Shown: positions 49,248 to 58,936, counted from the stretch's first letter. The stretch is DNA of 64,000 bases from Streptomyces odontomachi (GCF_024435355.1 NZ_JAMJWG010000023.1:62001-126000), one strand, 5' to 3'. Made by a program: numbers and translations. Notes: a model not told the origin generated them from the sequence alone.

Positions 49248-49730
49248 ATGACGTTCAAGGTTGGCGACACCGTGGTCTATCCCCATCACGGGGCCGCGCT
49301 GATCGAGGCCATCGAAACTCGCCAGATCAAAGGCGTGGACAAGACCTACTTGGTGCTGAAGGTCGCCCAGGGCGACCTGACGGTGCGTGTGCCAGCGGAC
49401 AATGCGGAGTTCGTCGGCGTGCGTGATGTGGTCGGTCAGGACGGGCTGGACCGGGTCTTCGAAGTTCTGCGTGCGCCGTACGCGGAGGAACCCACGAACT
49501 GGTCCCGTCGATACAAGGCAAATCTCGAGAAGCTCGCCTCGGGCGATGTCATCAAGGTCGCGGAAGTCGTGCGTGACCTGTGGCGTCGTGAGCGTGAGCG
49601 TGGACTCTCCGCAGGTGAGAAGCGGATGCTGGCCAAGGCCCGGCAGATCCTGGTCAGCGAGCTGGCCCTCGCGGAGAACACGAACGAGGACAAGGCCGAG
49701 GCCCTGCTCGACGAGGTTCTCGCGTCCTGA
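49248..49730 (+). CDS. carD: RNA polymerase-binding transcription factor CarD
   Basis: A 160-residue CarD. The N-terminal Tudor-like RNA polymerase interaction domain (residues 1-60: MTFKVGDTVVYPHHGAALIEAIE) is followed by a helical DNA-binding domain with the conserved Trp in EEPTNWSRRYKANLEKL (W85). It stabilises open promoter complexes at rRNA and many other promoters. It lies near ispD-ispF, as in other actinobacteria. Confidence 0.96.
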   Translation: MTFKVGDTVVYPHHGAALIEAIETRQIKGVDKTYLVLKVAQGDLTVRVPADNAEFVGVRDVVGQDGLDRVFEVLRAPYAEEPTNWSRRYKANLEKLASGDVIKVAEVVRDLWRRERERGLSAGEKRMLAKARQILVSELALAENTNEDKAEALLDEVLAS

Positions 49731-50642
49731 CGGTATGCAGGCGTCCTGACGTGTGCAGTGCCGCAGTGCCCGACGACATGCCTGGGGAATGTCTCCCAGA
49801 CTCATGAGCACTGCCCCGGGCTCTTCGCAGCTCCGGGGGAGGTCGCCGGGCGCTGCGGCATGTTCGAGCATGTTCGTGAACCTGAACCCTCACCGGTTTC
49901 CGCCTGCGCCCATGAAGGCGCTCCTGGCCTGGCCTCCTGCGCTCCCTGCCGGTCGCGCTTCGCGCCGGTCGTTCCACGGGACGCGGCAGACCGCTTCCAG
50001 GTCGCCCTTCCGCCGGGCAGGCGGGCAGGCCGCGCCTCGCGGCCTCCGACACGGATCCCCATGCTGCGGCACACGATGTGTGGAATGCCCTGAGTACCCG
50101 TCGATCACGCCTGTCAGGTCTGTCACGTCCGTCACATGCGAGCACACACGCGCACCCGTCACCACGTGCCAAGGGACGACGACTGGCGCGACGGCCGGTC
50201 CACAGGCTGGGACGGCCGGCCCGTGGCACGGCTGGGCCCGGCCGGCAGCCACGTCATCGGGGCTGGCCGGGAACGCAAAGCCTCGTCCGAGCGGTGCGGG
50301 CCGTCGGACGCACAGGTGCGCCTGCTCAGGCGTGAGGGACCGAGCAGGCTGTGCATGGTGTCGGTCGTGCCAGGCGCTGACCCTCCGGCACCGCCCGAGC
50401 CCGAAAGCGCCGGGTGCGCCGTACGGAACGCGTACGCCCTACGGGAAGCGCCCTCCCGACAGTGCCGCGGAACGCGCCTCCCAGATGTGTGCCGGGCCCG
50501 GGCAGCCGATCGACCGGTGTCACGGAAGGGTCCGGTCAAGACGTCGCGCCCGGCACTTACCCAAGCTCGACTTTCACGACCTCGGGGGTTACCCCCAAGG
50601 CCATACCCACTCCGCCCGAGCGTACAAACCTGAACGGAACCG
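49731..50642. other. 912-bp gap between carD and ispD without a recognisable gene
   Basis: Open frames here are Arg/Pro/Cys-rich with poor codon bias and no ribosome sites. A 19-bp unit (GCGTCCTGACG...TGCAG) is duplicated at 49720-49757, overlapping the carD stop. GGGGGTTACCCCC (50584-50596) is a palindrome near the ispD promoter. Confidence 0.5.
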
Positions 50643-51509
50643 ATGACTGACGATTCCCGCCCGGTGCCGGGCGACGGCCGATCCACGGCCGCCGATTCCG
50701 CCACGCCCACCGGCACTCCGGACCCGCTCACCAGCACCTCCCCCACCGAGGCGCCGCCCGCCGGAGCCGGGGGATCCCGGCCGCCGCGGACCGCCGCTGT
50801 GATCCCCGCCGCAGGACGCGGGGTCCGCCTCGGCCCCGGCGCCCCGAAAGCGCTGCGGGCGCTCAGCGGCATCCCGATGCTGGTGCACGCCGTACGCGCG
50901 CTGGCCGCCTCCCGCGCCGTCACGCTGATCGTCGTGGTGGCCCCGCCGGATGGCGCCGCCGAGGTCAAGAGCCTGCTGGACGCGCACGCCCTGCCGGAGC
51001 GCACCGACGTACTCGTGGTGCCCGGCGGCGACACCCGGCAGGAGTCCGTCCGGCTCGGCCTCGACGGGCTGCCCCCGGACGTCGGCATCGTCCTCGTGCA
51101 TGACGCGGCGCGCCCGCTGGTCCCCGTGGAGACGGTCGACGCGGTCATCGACGCCGTACGCGACGGAGCCCCCGCCGTGGTGCCCGCGCTGCCGCTCTCC
51201 GACACCGTCAAGGAGGTCGAGCCGCACGCTGCCGGCGAGCCGGAGCCCGTCGTGGCGACCCCCGACCGCTCCCGGCTGCGTGCCGTGCAGACCCCGCAGG
51301 GCTTCGATCGCGCCACCCTCCTGCGCGCCCACGAGACCGTCGCCGTCGTCGGTGACGGCGCCACCGACGACGCCGGCATGGTGGAGCGGCTCGGCGAGCC
51401 GGTGGTGCTCGTGCCCGGGCACGAGGAGGCGTTCAAGGTGACCCGCCCGCTCGACCTGGTGTTGGCCGAGGCGGTACTCGCACGGAGGAGGGCCAAGGAT
51501 GGCTTCTGA
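50643..51509 (+). CDS. ispD: 2-C-methyl-D-erythritol 4-phosphate cytidylyltransferase
   Basis: A 288-residue IspD of the MEP isoprenoid pathway, making CDP-ME from MEP and CTP. After a ~48-residue Pro/Ser/Thr-rich extension come the CTP-binding TAAVIPAAGRGVRLGPGAPKAL, VLVHDAARPLV and TPQGF motifs. Its end overlaps ispF by 11 bp, so the two are coupled. AACGGAACC precedes the ATG. Confidence 0.94.
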   Translation: MTDDSRPVPGDGRSTAADSATPTGTPDPLTSTSPTEAPPAGAGGSRPPRTAAVIPAAGRGVRLGPGAPKALRALSGIPMLVHAVRALAASRAVTLIVVVAPPDGAAEVKSLLDAHALPERTDVLVVPGGDTRQESVRLGLDGLPPDVGIVLVHDAARPLVPVETVDAVIDAVRDGAPAVVPALPLSDTVKEVEPHAAGEPEPVVATPDRSRLRAVQTPQGFDRATLLRAHETVAVVGDGATDDAGMVERLGEPVVLVPGHEEAFKVTRPLDLVLAEAVLARRRAKDGF

Positions 51510-52080
51510 GGCGGATGCGACGACGACGCCGGCGCGCGGGGGCGATACGGCCGGGCAGCACGCCGGCACGCACACGCGCCTCGCCGGGCTGCCGCTCGTG
51601 GGGATCGGTACCGATGTGCACGCCTTCGAGCAGGGCCGTGAGCTGTGGTGCGCGGGACTGCTGTGGGACGCGCGGGACAGTGACGGCTACGGGCTCGCCG
51701 GCCACTCCGACGGGGACGTGGCCGCGCACGCCGCCTGTGACGCGCTGTTCTCCGCCGCCGGCGTCGGGGACCTCGGTGCCCACTTCGGCACCGGGCGGCC
51801 CGAGTGGTCCGGCGCGTCCGGCGTGACCCTGCTGGCCGAGGCGGCCCGCATCGTGCGCGCCGCAGGATTCGAGATCGGCAACATCGCGGTCCAGGTCGTC
51901 GGCGTACGGCCCAAGATCGGCAAGCGTCGCGACGAGGCCCGGAAAGCGCTCAGCGCCGCCGCGGGCGCCCCGGTCGCCGTCTCCGGCACCACCTCGGACG
52001 GCCTCGGCCTCACCGGTCGCGGCGAAGGCCTGGCCGCGATCGCCACGGCCTTGGTGATCCCGATGCCGTCGGAACGCTGA
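51499..52080 (+). CDS. ispF: 2-C-methyl-D-erythritol 2,4-cyclodiphosphate synthase
   Basis: A 193-residue IspF, forming the cyclic diphosphate in the MEP pathway. Motifs are GIGTDVHAF (metal ligands Asp/His), AGHSDGDVAAHAACDALFSAAG and SGTTSDGLGLTGRGEGLAAIA. The first ~28 residues are an extra low-complexity head. Overlaps ispD by 11 bp. Confidence 0.95.
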   Translation: MASEADATTTPARGGDTAGQHAGTHTRLAGLPLVGIGTDVHAFEQGRELWCAGLLWDARDSDGYGLAGHSDGDVAAHAACDALFSAAGVGDLGAHFGTGRPEWSGASGVTLLAEAARIVRAAGFEIGNIAVQVVGVRPKIGKRRDEARKALSAAAGAPVAVSGTTSDGLGLTGRGEGLAAIATALVIPMPSER

Positions 52081-52511
52081 CGGCTCCCGGATCCCGATCG
52101 GGCCGCACGTCAGCGTCCGGACGTCCTGTACGCGTCCGGACGCCCGTACGCCGGCGGTTCCGGATCCAGGACCGGCGGCGGCTCCGGATCAGCGCCGGCG
52201 GCGGATCCGCAGCCGCCGGGCCGGGCCAGGGTCGTACGGGTCGTACGCCCGCTCTTCGACGCGCCGGCCCGTCCGGCGACACGTATCGGTCGGGCGCCGT
52301 CGCGCCGTGCCGCCGGCGAACCGCCGCGGCAATAGCGTTATAAATCGGGCATATCTCTTCTTTTTGCAGGTCCGAGGGTGTCTGTTGCTGGGTGCCGGTG
52401 CGTGCCGCCGCCATATGCCGTCCGGCGCAATGCCGTCGTGCCGGCACCGTCCGGATAATGCTGTGGCACAAGGGACTCGGGGCATTGCCTTGGGCCGACT
52501 ACCCTGGAGTG
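52081..52511. other. 431-bp intergenic region before cysS
   Basis: GC-rich with CCGGATC-type repeats up to 52230. It contains an isolated AT-rich island at 52333-52372 (TTATAAATCGG...CTCTTCTTTTTG) that may be a promoter or the end of a small RNA. TACCCT at 52500-52505, six bases before the cysS GTG, suggests a leaderless mRNA. Confidence 0.5.
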
Positions 52512-53912
52512 GTGACTATTCGCCTGTACGACACCAGCGCCCGGCAGATCCGTGACTTCTCCCCGCTCGTGCCGGGCTGTGTCTCGATCTACCTGTGTGG
52601 CGCGACCGTACAGGCCGCCCCGCACATCGGGCACATCCGCTCGGGCCTGAACTTCGACATCATGCGGCGCTGGTTCGGCTACCGCGGTTACGACGTCACC
52701 TTCATCAGGAACGTCACCGACATCGATGACAAGATCATCAGGAAGTCGGCGGAGCAGAACCGCCCTTGGTGGTCCATCGGTTACGAGAACGAGCGTGCGT
52801 TCAACGCCGGTTACGAGATGCTGGGCTGCCTGCCGCCCTCGTACGAGCCCCGCGCCACCGGCCACATCACCGAGATGGTCGAGATGATGCAGACCCTCAT
52901 CGCGCGCGGCCACGCCTACGAGGCCGACGGGAACGTCTACTTCGACGTCCGCTCGTTCGACGACTACCTCAGCCTGTCCAACCAGGACCTGGACGATCTG
53001 CGCCAGCCCTCGGGCGAGGGCGAGACCGGCAAGCGCGACCCGCGGGACTTCGCCCTGTGGAAGGCGGTCAAGCCGGGCGAGCCCAGCTGGGAGACGCCAT
53101 GGGGCCGCGGTCGGCCCGGCTGGCACCTGGAGTGCTCGGCCATGGCCCACAGGTACCTGGGCCGTGCCTTCGACATCCACGGCGGCGGCATCGACCTCAT
53201 CTTCCCCCACCACGAGAACGAGATCGCCCAGGCCAAGGCCTACGGCGACGAGTTCGCCCAGTACTGGGTGCACAACTCGTGGGTCACCATGAGGGGCGAG
53301 AAGATGTCGAAGTCGCTGGGGAACTCGGTGCTGATCTCCGAGATGGTCAAGCACTGGCGCCCCATCGTGCTGCGCTACTACCTCGGCACCCCGCACTACC
53401 GCTCGACCATCGAGTACAGCGAGGAGGCGCTGCGCGAGGCCGAGTCCGGCTTCGCGCGGATCGAGGGCTTCGTGCAGCGGGTCACCGAGAAGACCGGCGA
53501 GGTGATTCCCCCCGCCGACGAGGTCCCGCCGTCCTTCGCCGAGGCCATGGACGAGGACTTCAGCGTCCCGCAGGCCCTCGCCGTCGTGCACACCGCCGTC
53601 CGGCAGGGCAACAGCGCCCTGGCGGCCGACGACAAGGAAGCGGCAGTGGCCCGGTTCGCCGAGGTCAGGGCGATGCTCGGCGTCCTCGGCCTGGACCCGC
53701 TGGACCCGCACTGGTCGGAGGAGAACGACCGCGGCGAGGACCTGCACGGCGTCGTCGACACCCTCGTCCGGCTCGTGCTCCAGCAGCGCGAGGCGGCCCG
53801 TGCCCGCAAGGACTGGCCCACCGCGGACGCCATCCGCGACCAGCTCAACCAGTCCGGACTGATCATCGAGGACAGCCCGCAGGGCCCGCGCTGGGCCCTC
53901 GGCCCCCGCTGA
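52512..53912 (+). CDS. cysS: cysteinyl-tRNA synthetase
   Basis: A 466-residue class I synthetase charging tRNA-Cys. HIGH motif is at residues 38-41 with zinc ligand C29 (YLCGATV), further zinc-site residues are in GWHLECSAM and FPHHENE, and the KMSKSLGN loop is present. GTG 52512 begins VTIRLYDTSA, the usual actinobacterial N-terminus; no separate ribosome site, only GGAG three bases away. Confidence 0.95.
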   Translation: MTIRLYDTSARQIRDFSPLVPGCVSIYLCGATVQAAPHIGHIRSGLNFDIMRRWFGYRGYDVTFIRNVTDIDDKIIRKSAEQNRPWWSIGYENERAFNAGYEMLGCLPPSYEPRATGHITEMVEMMQTLIARGHAYEADGNVYFDVRSFDDYLSLSNQDLDDLRQPSGEGETGKRDPRDFALWKAVKPGEPSWETPWGRGRPGWHLECSAMAHRYLGRAFDIHGGGIDLIFPHHENEIAQAKAYGDEFAQYWVHNSWVTMRGEKMSKSLGNSVLISEMVKHWRPIVLRYYLGTPHYRSTIEYSEEALREAESGFARIEGFVQRVTEKTGEVIPPADEVPPSFAEAMDEDFSVPQALAVVHTAVRQGNSALAADDKEAAVARFAEVRAMLGVLGLDPLDPHWSEENDRGEDLHGVVDTLVRLVLQQREAARARKDWPTADAIRDQLNQSGLIIEDSPQGPRWALGPR

Positions 53913-54007
53913 CCGCGCACCCGGGCCCGTCGCCGATCACCGACCGGCGACGGGCTCCGGCGTGCCGTCCCCGGCCGCACGGACCTGAAATCACCCGTAC
54001 GCTCGTA

Positions 54008-54042
54008 CCTGTGGACACCCCCTTGGGGGCGTCCCCCACAGG
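54008..54042 (+). terminator. hairpin pair downstream of cysS
   Basis: CCTGTGG (54008-54014) pairs with CCACAGG (54036-54042); inside, CCCCC (54018-54022) pairs with GGGGG (54025-54029). It could end cysS or attenuate rlmB. Confidence 0.6.
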
Positions 54043-54125
54043 AGCCGAGCACCCCGCTCGGATCGGCCCGAGCATCGGGCCGCTCGAAACAGCCCGGGCG
54101 TCCGGCTCCAACCGACCGCACGATT

Positions 54126-54150
54126 CAGACAGACAGACAGACAGACAGGC
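54126..54150. repeat. tetranucleotide repeat before rlmB
   Basis: About six units of CAGA/ACAG just 15-40 bp before the rlmB start. Such simple repeats are rare in this GC-rich genome and can change length by slippage. Confidence 0.85.
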
Positions 54151-54164
54151 AGGTCTCCACACTC

Positions 54165-55103
54165 ATGGCCGCACACAACCGCCGCATGTCCGGCAAGAAG
54201 GGCGCGCAGGTCGGCAGCGGCGGGCAGCGGCGCCGTGGCCTTGAGGGCAAGGGCCCCACGCCGCCCGCCGAAATGCGCAAGGGACACGTCAAGAACCGCA
54301 TCGCGAAGGCCAAGACCAAGCAGACGACAACCCGCCCCCGGCAGGCGCGCGGTGCCAGGTCGAGCAGCGAATACGTGGTGGGTCGCAACCCCGTCGTCGA
54401 GGCGCTGCGCGAGGGAGTGCCGGCGTCGACGCTCTACGTCCAGCAGTTCATCGACAACGACGACCGGGTGCGCGAGGCGCTCAAGCTCGCCTCCGAGCGC
54501 ACCGGGCTGCACCTCATGGAGGCCCCCCGGGCCGAGCTGGACCGGATGACCGGTGGCATCAACCACCAGGGCCTGGTCCTCCAGATCCCGCCGTACGACT
54601 ACGCGCACCCCGAGGACCTCGCCGCCGCCGCGGTCGACGAGGGCGAGGACCCGCTCATCGTGGCCCTCGACGGTGTCACCGACCCGCGCAACCTGGGCGC
54701 CGTCATCCGTTCCGTCACCGCCTTCGGCGGCCACGGCGTCGTCGTGCCCGAGCGGCGTGCCGCCGGTATGACCGCGGGCGCGTGGAAGACCTCCGCGGGC
54801 ACCGCCGCGCGTACGCCGGTGGCGCGCGCCACCAACCTCACGCGGGCGCTCACGGAGTACAAGAAGGCGGGCCTCATGGTGGTCGGCCTCGCGGCGGACG
54901 GCGACGTCGACGTCGACGAACTCGATGTGCTGGACGGCCCCGTCGTCATCGTCGTCGGCAGCGAGGGCAAGGGGCTCTCCCGTCTCGTCGGCGAGACCTG
55001 TGACGTGCTGGCCCGGGTCCCCATGCCGGGCGGCGCCGAGTCCCTGAACGCCGGGGTGGCCACCGGGATCGTGCTGTACGAGGCGGCTCGGCGCCGGAAG
55101 TGA
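54165..55103 (+). CDS. rlmB: 23S rRNA (guanosine-2'-O)-methyltransferase RlmB (TrmH/SpoU family)
   Basis: A 312-residue SpoU methyltransferase. A ~65-residue basic N-terminus (GSGGQRRRGLEGKGPTPPAE, KNRIAKAKTKQTT) precedes the L30e-like substrate domain (VVGRNPVVEALREGVPASTLYV). The knotted SPOUT domain has LIVALDGVTDPRNLGAVIRS, IVVGSEGKGLSRLV and PMPGGAESLNAGVATGIVLYE. It modifies G2251-type positions of 23S rRNA. Next to cysS, as in many actinobacteria. Confidence 0.93.
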   Translation: MAAHNRRMSGKKGAQVGSGGQRRRGLEGKGPTPPAEMRKGHVKNRIAKAKTKQTTTRPRQARGARSSSEYVVGRNPVVEALREGVPASTLYVQQFIDNDDRVREALKLASERTGLHLMEAPRAELDRMTGGINHQGLVLQIPPYDYAHPEDLAAAAVDEGEDPLIVALDGVTDPRNLGAVIRSVTAFGGHGVVVPERRAAGMTAGAWKTSAGTAARTPVARATNLTRALTEYKKAGLMVVGLAADGDVDVDELDVLDGPVVIVVGSEGKGLSRLVGETCDVLARVPMPGGAESLNAGVATGIVLYEAARRRK

Positions 55104-55245
55104 GGCAGCGGGCGGCGCGTTCGGCGGCGCGCGCGCCACGGGTGCGCGGCTCGTGAGCGTGGTGCCGCCGGTAGCCGTGGTACGGCGGGGCGTGCCCCGG
55201 GGAGTGGCGCCGGGGGAGTGTCTTCTGGACACGTCACTCGGTTAG

Positions 55246-57285
55246 ATGAGCGTGGACACCAGAACACCCCGCACGCCCACGGGGGACCGATCGTCCGGAC
55301 CCGACGAAGCCACCGCGCTGAGCATGGTGAAGGTGCCGAGCGACCCGGCGCAGATCACCGCCAACCACGCCGTCTTCCGCGTGCAGTTCCGCACCCCACC
55401 ACAGGCCAGGTCACCGCGGGTCGCGCGGTACGTCACCGCCGCACGGGCGTGGGACGCGCCCCCGACGGCCGGGGACGTGCGCCGGGTACGCGGCGCCGGT
55501 CCGGCCGCGGCCGTCGACGGTGCGGCCGTGCTGGCCGGCGGGGGTGGCGCGGGCAGGGCATCGGGTGCTCTTGTCGCACGCCGGCGCGCCCCCGTCGTCT
55601 GGAGCGGGAAGTCCGCACCCGGCGACCCGGGCGCCACCGGGCTCCTCCAGGCCGTACGGTCCACCGGCCTGACACCGGCCGACGCCCCGCACGGCCCGTC
55701 CCGGGGCCGCGATGGTGCGCGCTCCGGCGCCGCCCCCCAGGACGCGGGTGCCACCCAGCTCCTCCCGCCCACCGTCGACGACGCCGACGCGACCGTCGCG
55801 ATCCCCGTGGTCGGCGCCCCACGCGGCCCCGTCGACCCGGGCACCCGCTCCTTCACGCGCCCCGGCCGCGGCGCACGACGCGGTACTGACCCGTACGACG
55901 GCACCGGTGACGAGGACGGATGGGACGGCGCCGGCAGGGCCGGCCGTGACCCGTATGACACGGACCCGACGGACCCGACGGACCCGACGGACCCGTACGA
56001 CTACGCCGAGGGCCGGTACGACAAGGCCGGCCGTGACTCGTACGACGTGCAGGGCCGTGACCGGGACGGCGGCTCCGGACGGCGCGACGGAACCGGCACG
56101 CTCGACCCCTACGCAACCGAGGCCGCCACCGCCACCGATGTCGATGCCGCGGACTACGCCGACCACGGCGAGTACGCCGAGTACGACGACCAAGGCGAGT
56201 ACGGCGAGTACGACGCCGCCGACGACGACATGGCGGCCCAGCGGCGCGGTACGGCCGTCGGGCGCCGGCGTGGTGCCGAGGCCGTCCGGCACGCGTACTA
56301 CCCGGGCCGGCGGATGAACCTCGGCCTCGTCCTGCTCCCCCTGCGGCTCTTCCTCGGCCTGCTCTCCGCGTACGCCGGCATGAGCAAGCTCTGCGACCCC
56401 GCGTACTTCGACGGTGGCGCGCGCGGCTCGCTGGCCAGGTCGCTGCGGGGGATGCACCCGTGGGCGCTCGCCGAACCGTTGCGCGACGCGGCACTCCAGC
56501 ACCCGGTCGGCGCCGGGCTCACCTTGGCGTTCCTCCAGGTCATCGTCGGTGTGCTCACCGTGTTCGGACTCTGGCAGCGGTTGGCGGCCTCGGTCGGAGC
56601 GCTGCTGGCCGCCGCGCTCGTCATCACCGTCAGCTGGCAGCGGGTCCCCGGTTACGACGCGCCCGACATCATCTACCTCGCCGCCTGGTCCCCGCTGGTC
56701 ATCGCGGGTGCGCCGGTGTACTCCGTCGACGGCAGGTTGATCTCCGAGGCCTGGCGCACCCTCGGGCCGCGTGCCGAACTGTGGGAGCTGCGCCGCCGGG
56801 TGCTGCGCCGTGGTGCCCTGGTCGCCGCCCTCGTCACCGGGGTCACGTTCCTGCTCGGCGCGCTGCTCGGCGGTGCCGTACGGGACGCCGACCGGGTCCG
56901 CGTGCCCGGACCCGGCGACGTTCCGCGCAACGTCCTGCCCGGCTCCCCGCTCCCCGGCTCGCCGAGCGCTGACGAGTCGCGCAGCCAGGACCCGGCCGCG
57001 TCCGGTGAGCGGGGCCGTGACGCGTCCACCGACCCGTCCGAGTCGGCGACGGCCGGAGCGGATCCGGCACGGGACACCGCGGGTTCGCAGGGCCCGAGCC
57101 AGACGCAGGGCATGGGGATGGGTGGTACCCGTACCCAGCCGCAGCGTCCGCAGACCCCGGCGACCAGCGCGGGACCGTCGTCGTCCGGGGGCGCGGGTTC
57201 GGCGTCCACGTCAGGCACCACCTCAGGCACGACGAACCGCTCCGGCGGCGGTTCGGGGAGCCTGGTGGGCGGGTTGCTGGGGTGA
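55246..57285 (+). CDS. DoxX family membrane protein with long disordered regions
   Basis: A 679-residue protein. Residues 1-360 are polar and low complexity, including DPTDPTDPTDPYDY and Asp/Tyr/Glu-rich repeats. A DoxX domain follows at about 362-545: MNLGLVLLPLRLFLGLLSAYAGMSKL and three more helices. The tail (about 560-679) is Gly/Ser/Thr-rich. DoxX proteins link to thiol or oxidative stress handling in the membrane. ATG 55246 is used; GTG 55252 is an alternative start. Confidence 0.83.
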   Translation: MSVDTRTPRTPTGDRSSGPDEATALSMVKVPSDPAQITANHAVFRVQFRTPPQARSPRVARYVTAARAWDAPPTAGDVRRVRGAGPAAAVDGAAVLAGGGGAGRASGALVARRRAPVVWSGKSAPGDPGATGLLQAVRSTGLTPADAPHGPSRGRDGARSGAAPQDAGATQLLPPTVDDADATVAIPVVGAPRGPVDPGTRSFTRPGRGARRGTDPYDGTGDEDGWDGAGRAGRDPYDTDPTDPTDPTDPYDYAEGRYDKAGRDSYDVQGRDRDGGSGRRDGTGTLDPYATEAATATDVDAADYADHGEYAEYDDQGEYGEYDAADDDMAAQRRGTAVGRRRGAEAVRHAYYPGRRMNLGLVLLPLRLFLGLLSAYAGMSKLCDPAYFDGGARGSLARSLRGMHPWALAEPLRDAALQHPVGAGLTLAFLQVIVGVLTVFGLWQRLAASVGALLAAALVITVSWQRVPGYDAPDIIYLAAWSPLVIAGAPVYSVDGRLISEAWRTLGPRAELWELRRRVLRRGALVAALVTGVTFLLGALLGGAVRDADRVRVPGPGDVPRNVLPGSPLPGSPSADESRSQDPAASGERGRDASTDPSESATAGADPARDTAGSQGPSQTQGMGMGGTRTQPQRPQTPATSAGPSSSGGAGSASTSGTTSGTTNRSGGGSGSLVGGLLG

Positions 57286-57368
57286 CGGTGCCGGCCGGGG
57301 CGGGCGGGGTGCGCGAGCGCTCGGTCCGCCCCGGGTGGCGGCCCTGGCGTACGCCGGGCGCCCGGGCG

Positions 57369-58100
57369 TCACCGTCGTGATGCGGCCAGTTCCTCCGCCG
57401 CCTGGGTCAGGTCCTTGGCGGTGTCGATCGCCCGCCAGTACGCGCCCTGCGGGATCGGGAAGCCGGCCAGCCGCTTGGCGCGGGCGAGCCCGGGGAACGT
57501 GGTGCGCTCGTGGTCACCGCGATCCGGCAGCGCAGCGGCGAACTCGGCCGCGAAGACGTACACCCCCGCGTTGATCAGGTACGGCGACGGGGGCGCCTCG
57601 ATGAAGTCCGTGATGTGACCGAACGCGTCGGTCTCCACGGCACCCCACGGAATGCGCGGCCTGGCCAGCGCAAGCGTCGCCGTGGCGGCACGTTCGGTGT
57701 GGAAGGCGGCCATCTCGCGCAGCGAGAAACGGGTCCAGATGTCGCCGTTGGTGGCGTACCAGGGCCGGTCCGGGTGGGGCAGGTGGGCCGCCGCGTACTT
57801 CAGCCCACCGCCGCGGCCGAGCGGTTCGCGCTCGACCACCGTGGTGACCCGCAGCGGCAGTTCGGCCTTGGCCAGCCAGTCCTGGAGCACCTCGGCGAGA
57901 TGACCGCAGGAGACCACCGCGTCCGTGACGCCCTCGTCGGCGAGCCAGGACAGCTGATGGCCGATGATCGGCATCCCGGTGCCCGGGATCTCGACCATCG
58001 GCTTGGGGCGGTCATCGGTATAGGGGCGCAGCCGCGATCCCTGACCGCCTGCCAGGACGACGGCCTGGGTGGGCGGTGGGGTGGCACTCGGATCGGTCAT
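57369..58100 (-). CDS. sugar-phosphate nucleotidyltransferase
   Basis: A 243-residue NTP-transferase-fold enzyme, related to mannose-1-phosphate guanylyltransferase. Signature AVVLAGGQGSRLRPYTDDRPKPMVEIPG (about residues 13-40), then ATNGDIWTRF and INAGVYVF. It lacks the C-terminal beta-helix of longer pyrophosphorylases. ATG 58100 begins MTDPSATPPP; the longer upstream frame is Arg/Pro-rich. It likely activates a hexose-1-phosphate for glycans. Confidence 0.88.
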   Translation of the reverse strand: MTDPSATPPPTQAVVLAGGQGSRLRPYTDDRPKPMVEIPGTGMPIIGHQLSWLADEGVTDAVVSCGHLAEVLQDWLAKAELPLRVTTVVEREPLGRGGGLKYAAAHLPHPDRPWYATNGDIWTRFSLREMAAFHTERAATATLALARPRIPWGAVETDAFGHITDFIEAPPSPYLINAGVYVFAAEFAAALPDRGDHERTTFPGLARAKRLAGFPIPQGAYWRAIDTAKDLTQAAEELAASRR

Positions 58101-58218
58101 GACCGAACTGTACGGAAGGCTGCGGGGCGCACGGTCGGGAGACGACCGTGAGCCGGTGTGGCGCGGACGCCCGGCGGGCGCCCGGCGCACGGCTCCGGAG
58201 GTCGGCTCCGGAGGACGG

Positions 58219-58659
58219 TCAGCCGCGCTGCGTGGCCACTCCGGTCGCGAAGGACGTGTCGCAGACCGGGCGGGCGTACGACTGGGCGCGGGCACGGCCG
58301 TACACCTGCACGGCGGCCTGGCCGAGGGCACGGGCGAGGGCCGCGCAGTGCCGGGCGAGCGACGGCTTGCGGTCCACCTCGCGCTGGAGGTGGGTGAGGG
58401 CCACGCCCGGGTTCTTCCGCCGGACGTCGAGCAGGAGTTGGTCGCGCAGGGCGTCCTGCGGGGTGCGCGCCGCGGTGCGTGCGGAGACGCTCTCGGAAGA
58501 GGCGGTCAGCACCGAGTCGGATGCGGTGCCGGACCAGCTGACGCGGGTGACCGCGAGGGTCCCGGACAGCACCAGGACAACGGGCAGGACGAGGGCGAGG
58601 GTGCGGCCGATCCGGTGCGCGGGGCCGCGCCGCGGCAGCGGCTTGTCGAAGTGCGTCAC
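58219..58659 (-). CDS. single-pass membrane protein with conserved His/Cys
   Basis: A 146-residue protein with one helix (about 18-40, LALVLPVVLVLSGTLAVTRV) and an exported C-terminal domain containing ARHCAALARALGQAAVQVYGRARAQSYARPVCDTSF. The His-Cys pair and second Cys may form a disulfide or metal site. Not a family I can name. It is 118 bp upstream of the nucleotidyltransferase on the same strand. Confidence 0.78.
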   Translation of the reverse strand: MTHFDKPLPRRGPAHRIGRTLALVLPVVLVLSGTLAVTRVSWSGTASDSVLTASSESVSARTAARTPQDALRDQLLLDVRRKNPGVALTHLQREVDRKPSLARHCAALARALGQAAVQVYGRARAQSYARPVCDTSFATGVATQRG

Positions 58660-58816
58660 GCGAGCGAGCGTAGCGGTCAGTGATGATTTGGCGACATTTC
58701 GTCACCCTCCAGAGGGATCGGCGGCCACGAAATATTCGGAGGCTGTTGACGTGCATGGGATGAATTGACCGTTACGTCACTTATTCAACGCATCTGGTGC
58801 GGGGTGAGCCTCTGCG

Positions 58817-58862
58817 GTCACCGGGGTCACTGGGGTCACCGAGGTCACCGGGGTCACCGAGG
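58817..58862. repeat. 9-bp tandem repeat GGTCACCGG
   Basis: About five units (GGTCACYGG/GGTCACCGA) in the gap between the membrane protein gene and msiK. No function visible. Confidence 0.7.
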
Positions 58863-58936
58863 TCCACGATCAGCTTGGCCAACCGGCCGTCACGGACCCG
58901 GACGACCGGGGCGCGGTCGACCGGTCGACACAGACG

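Noticed and set aside
49753..50646. 297-residue plus-strand frame between carD and ispD
   Set aside because: Arg/Ser/Cys-rich with poor third-position GC bias and no start signal; treated as non-coding.
52010..52471. 153-residue minus-strand frame before cysS
   Set aside because: Arg/Pro-rich and overlaps the ispF end; only the AT-rich patch is notable.
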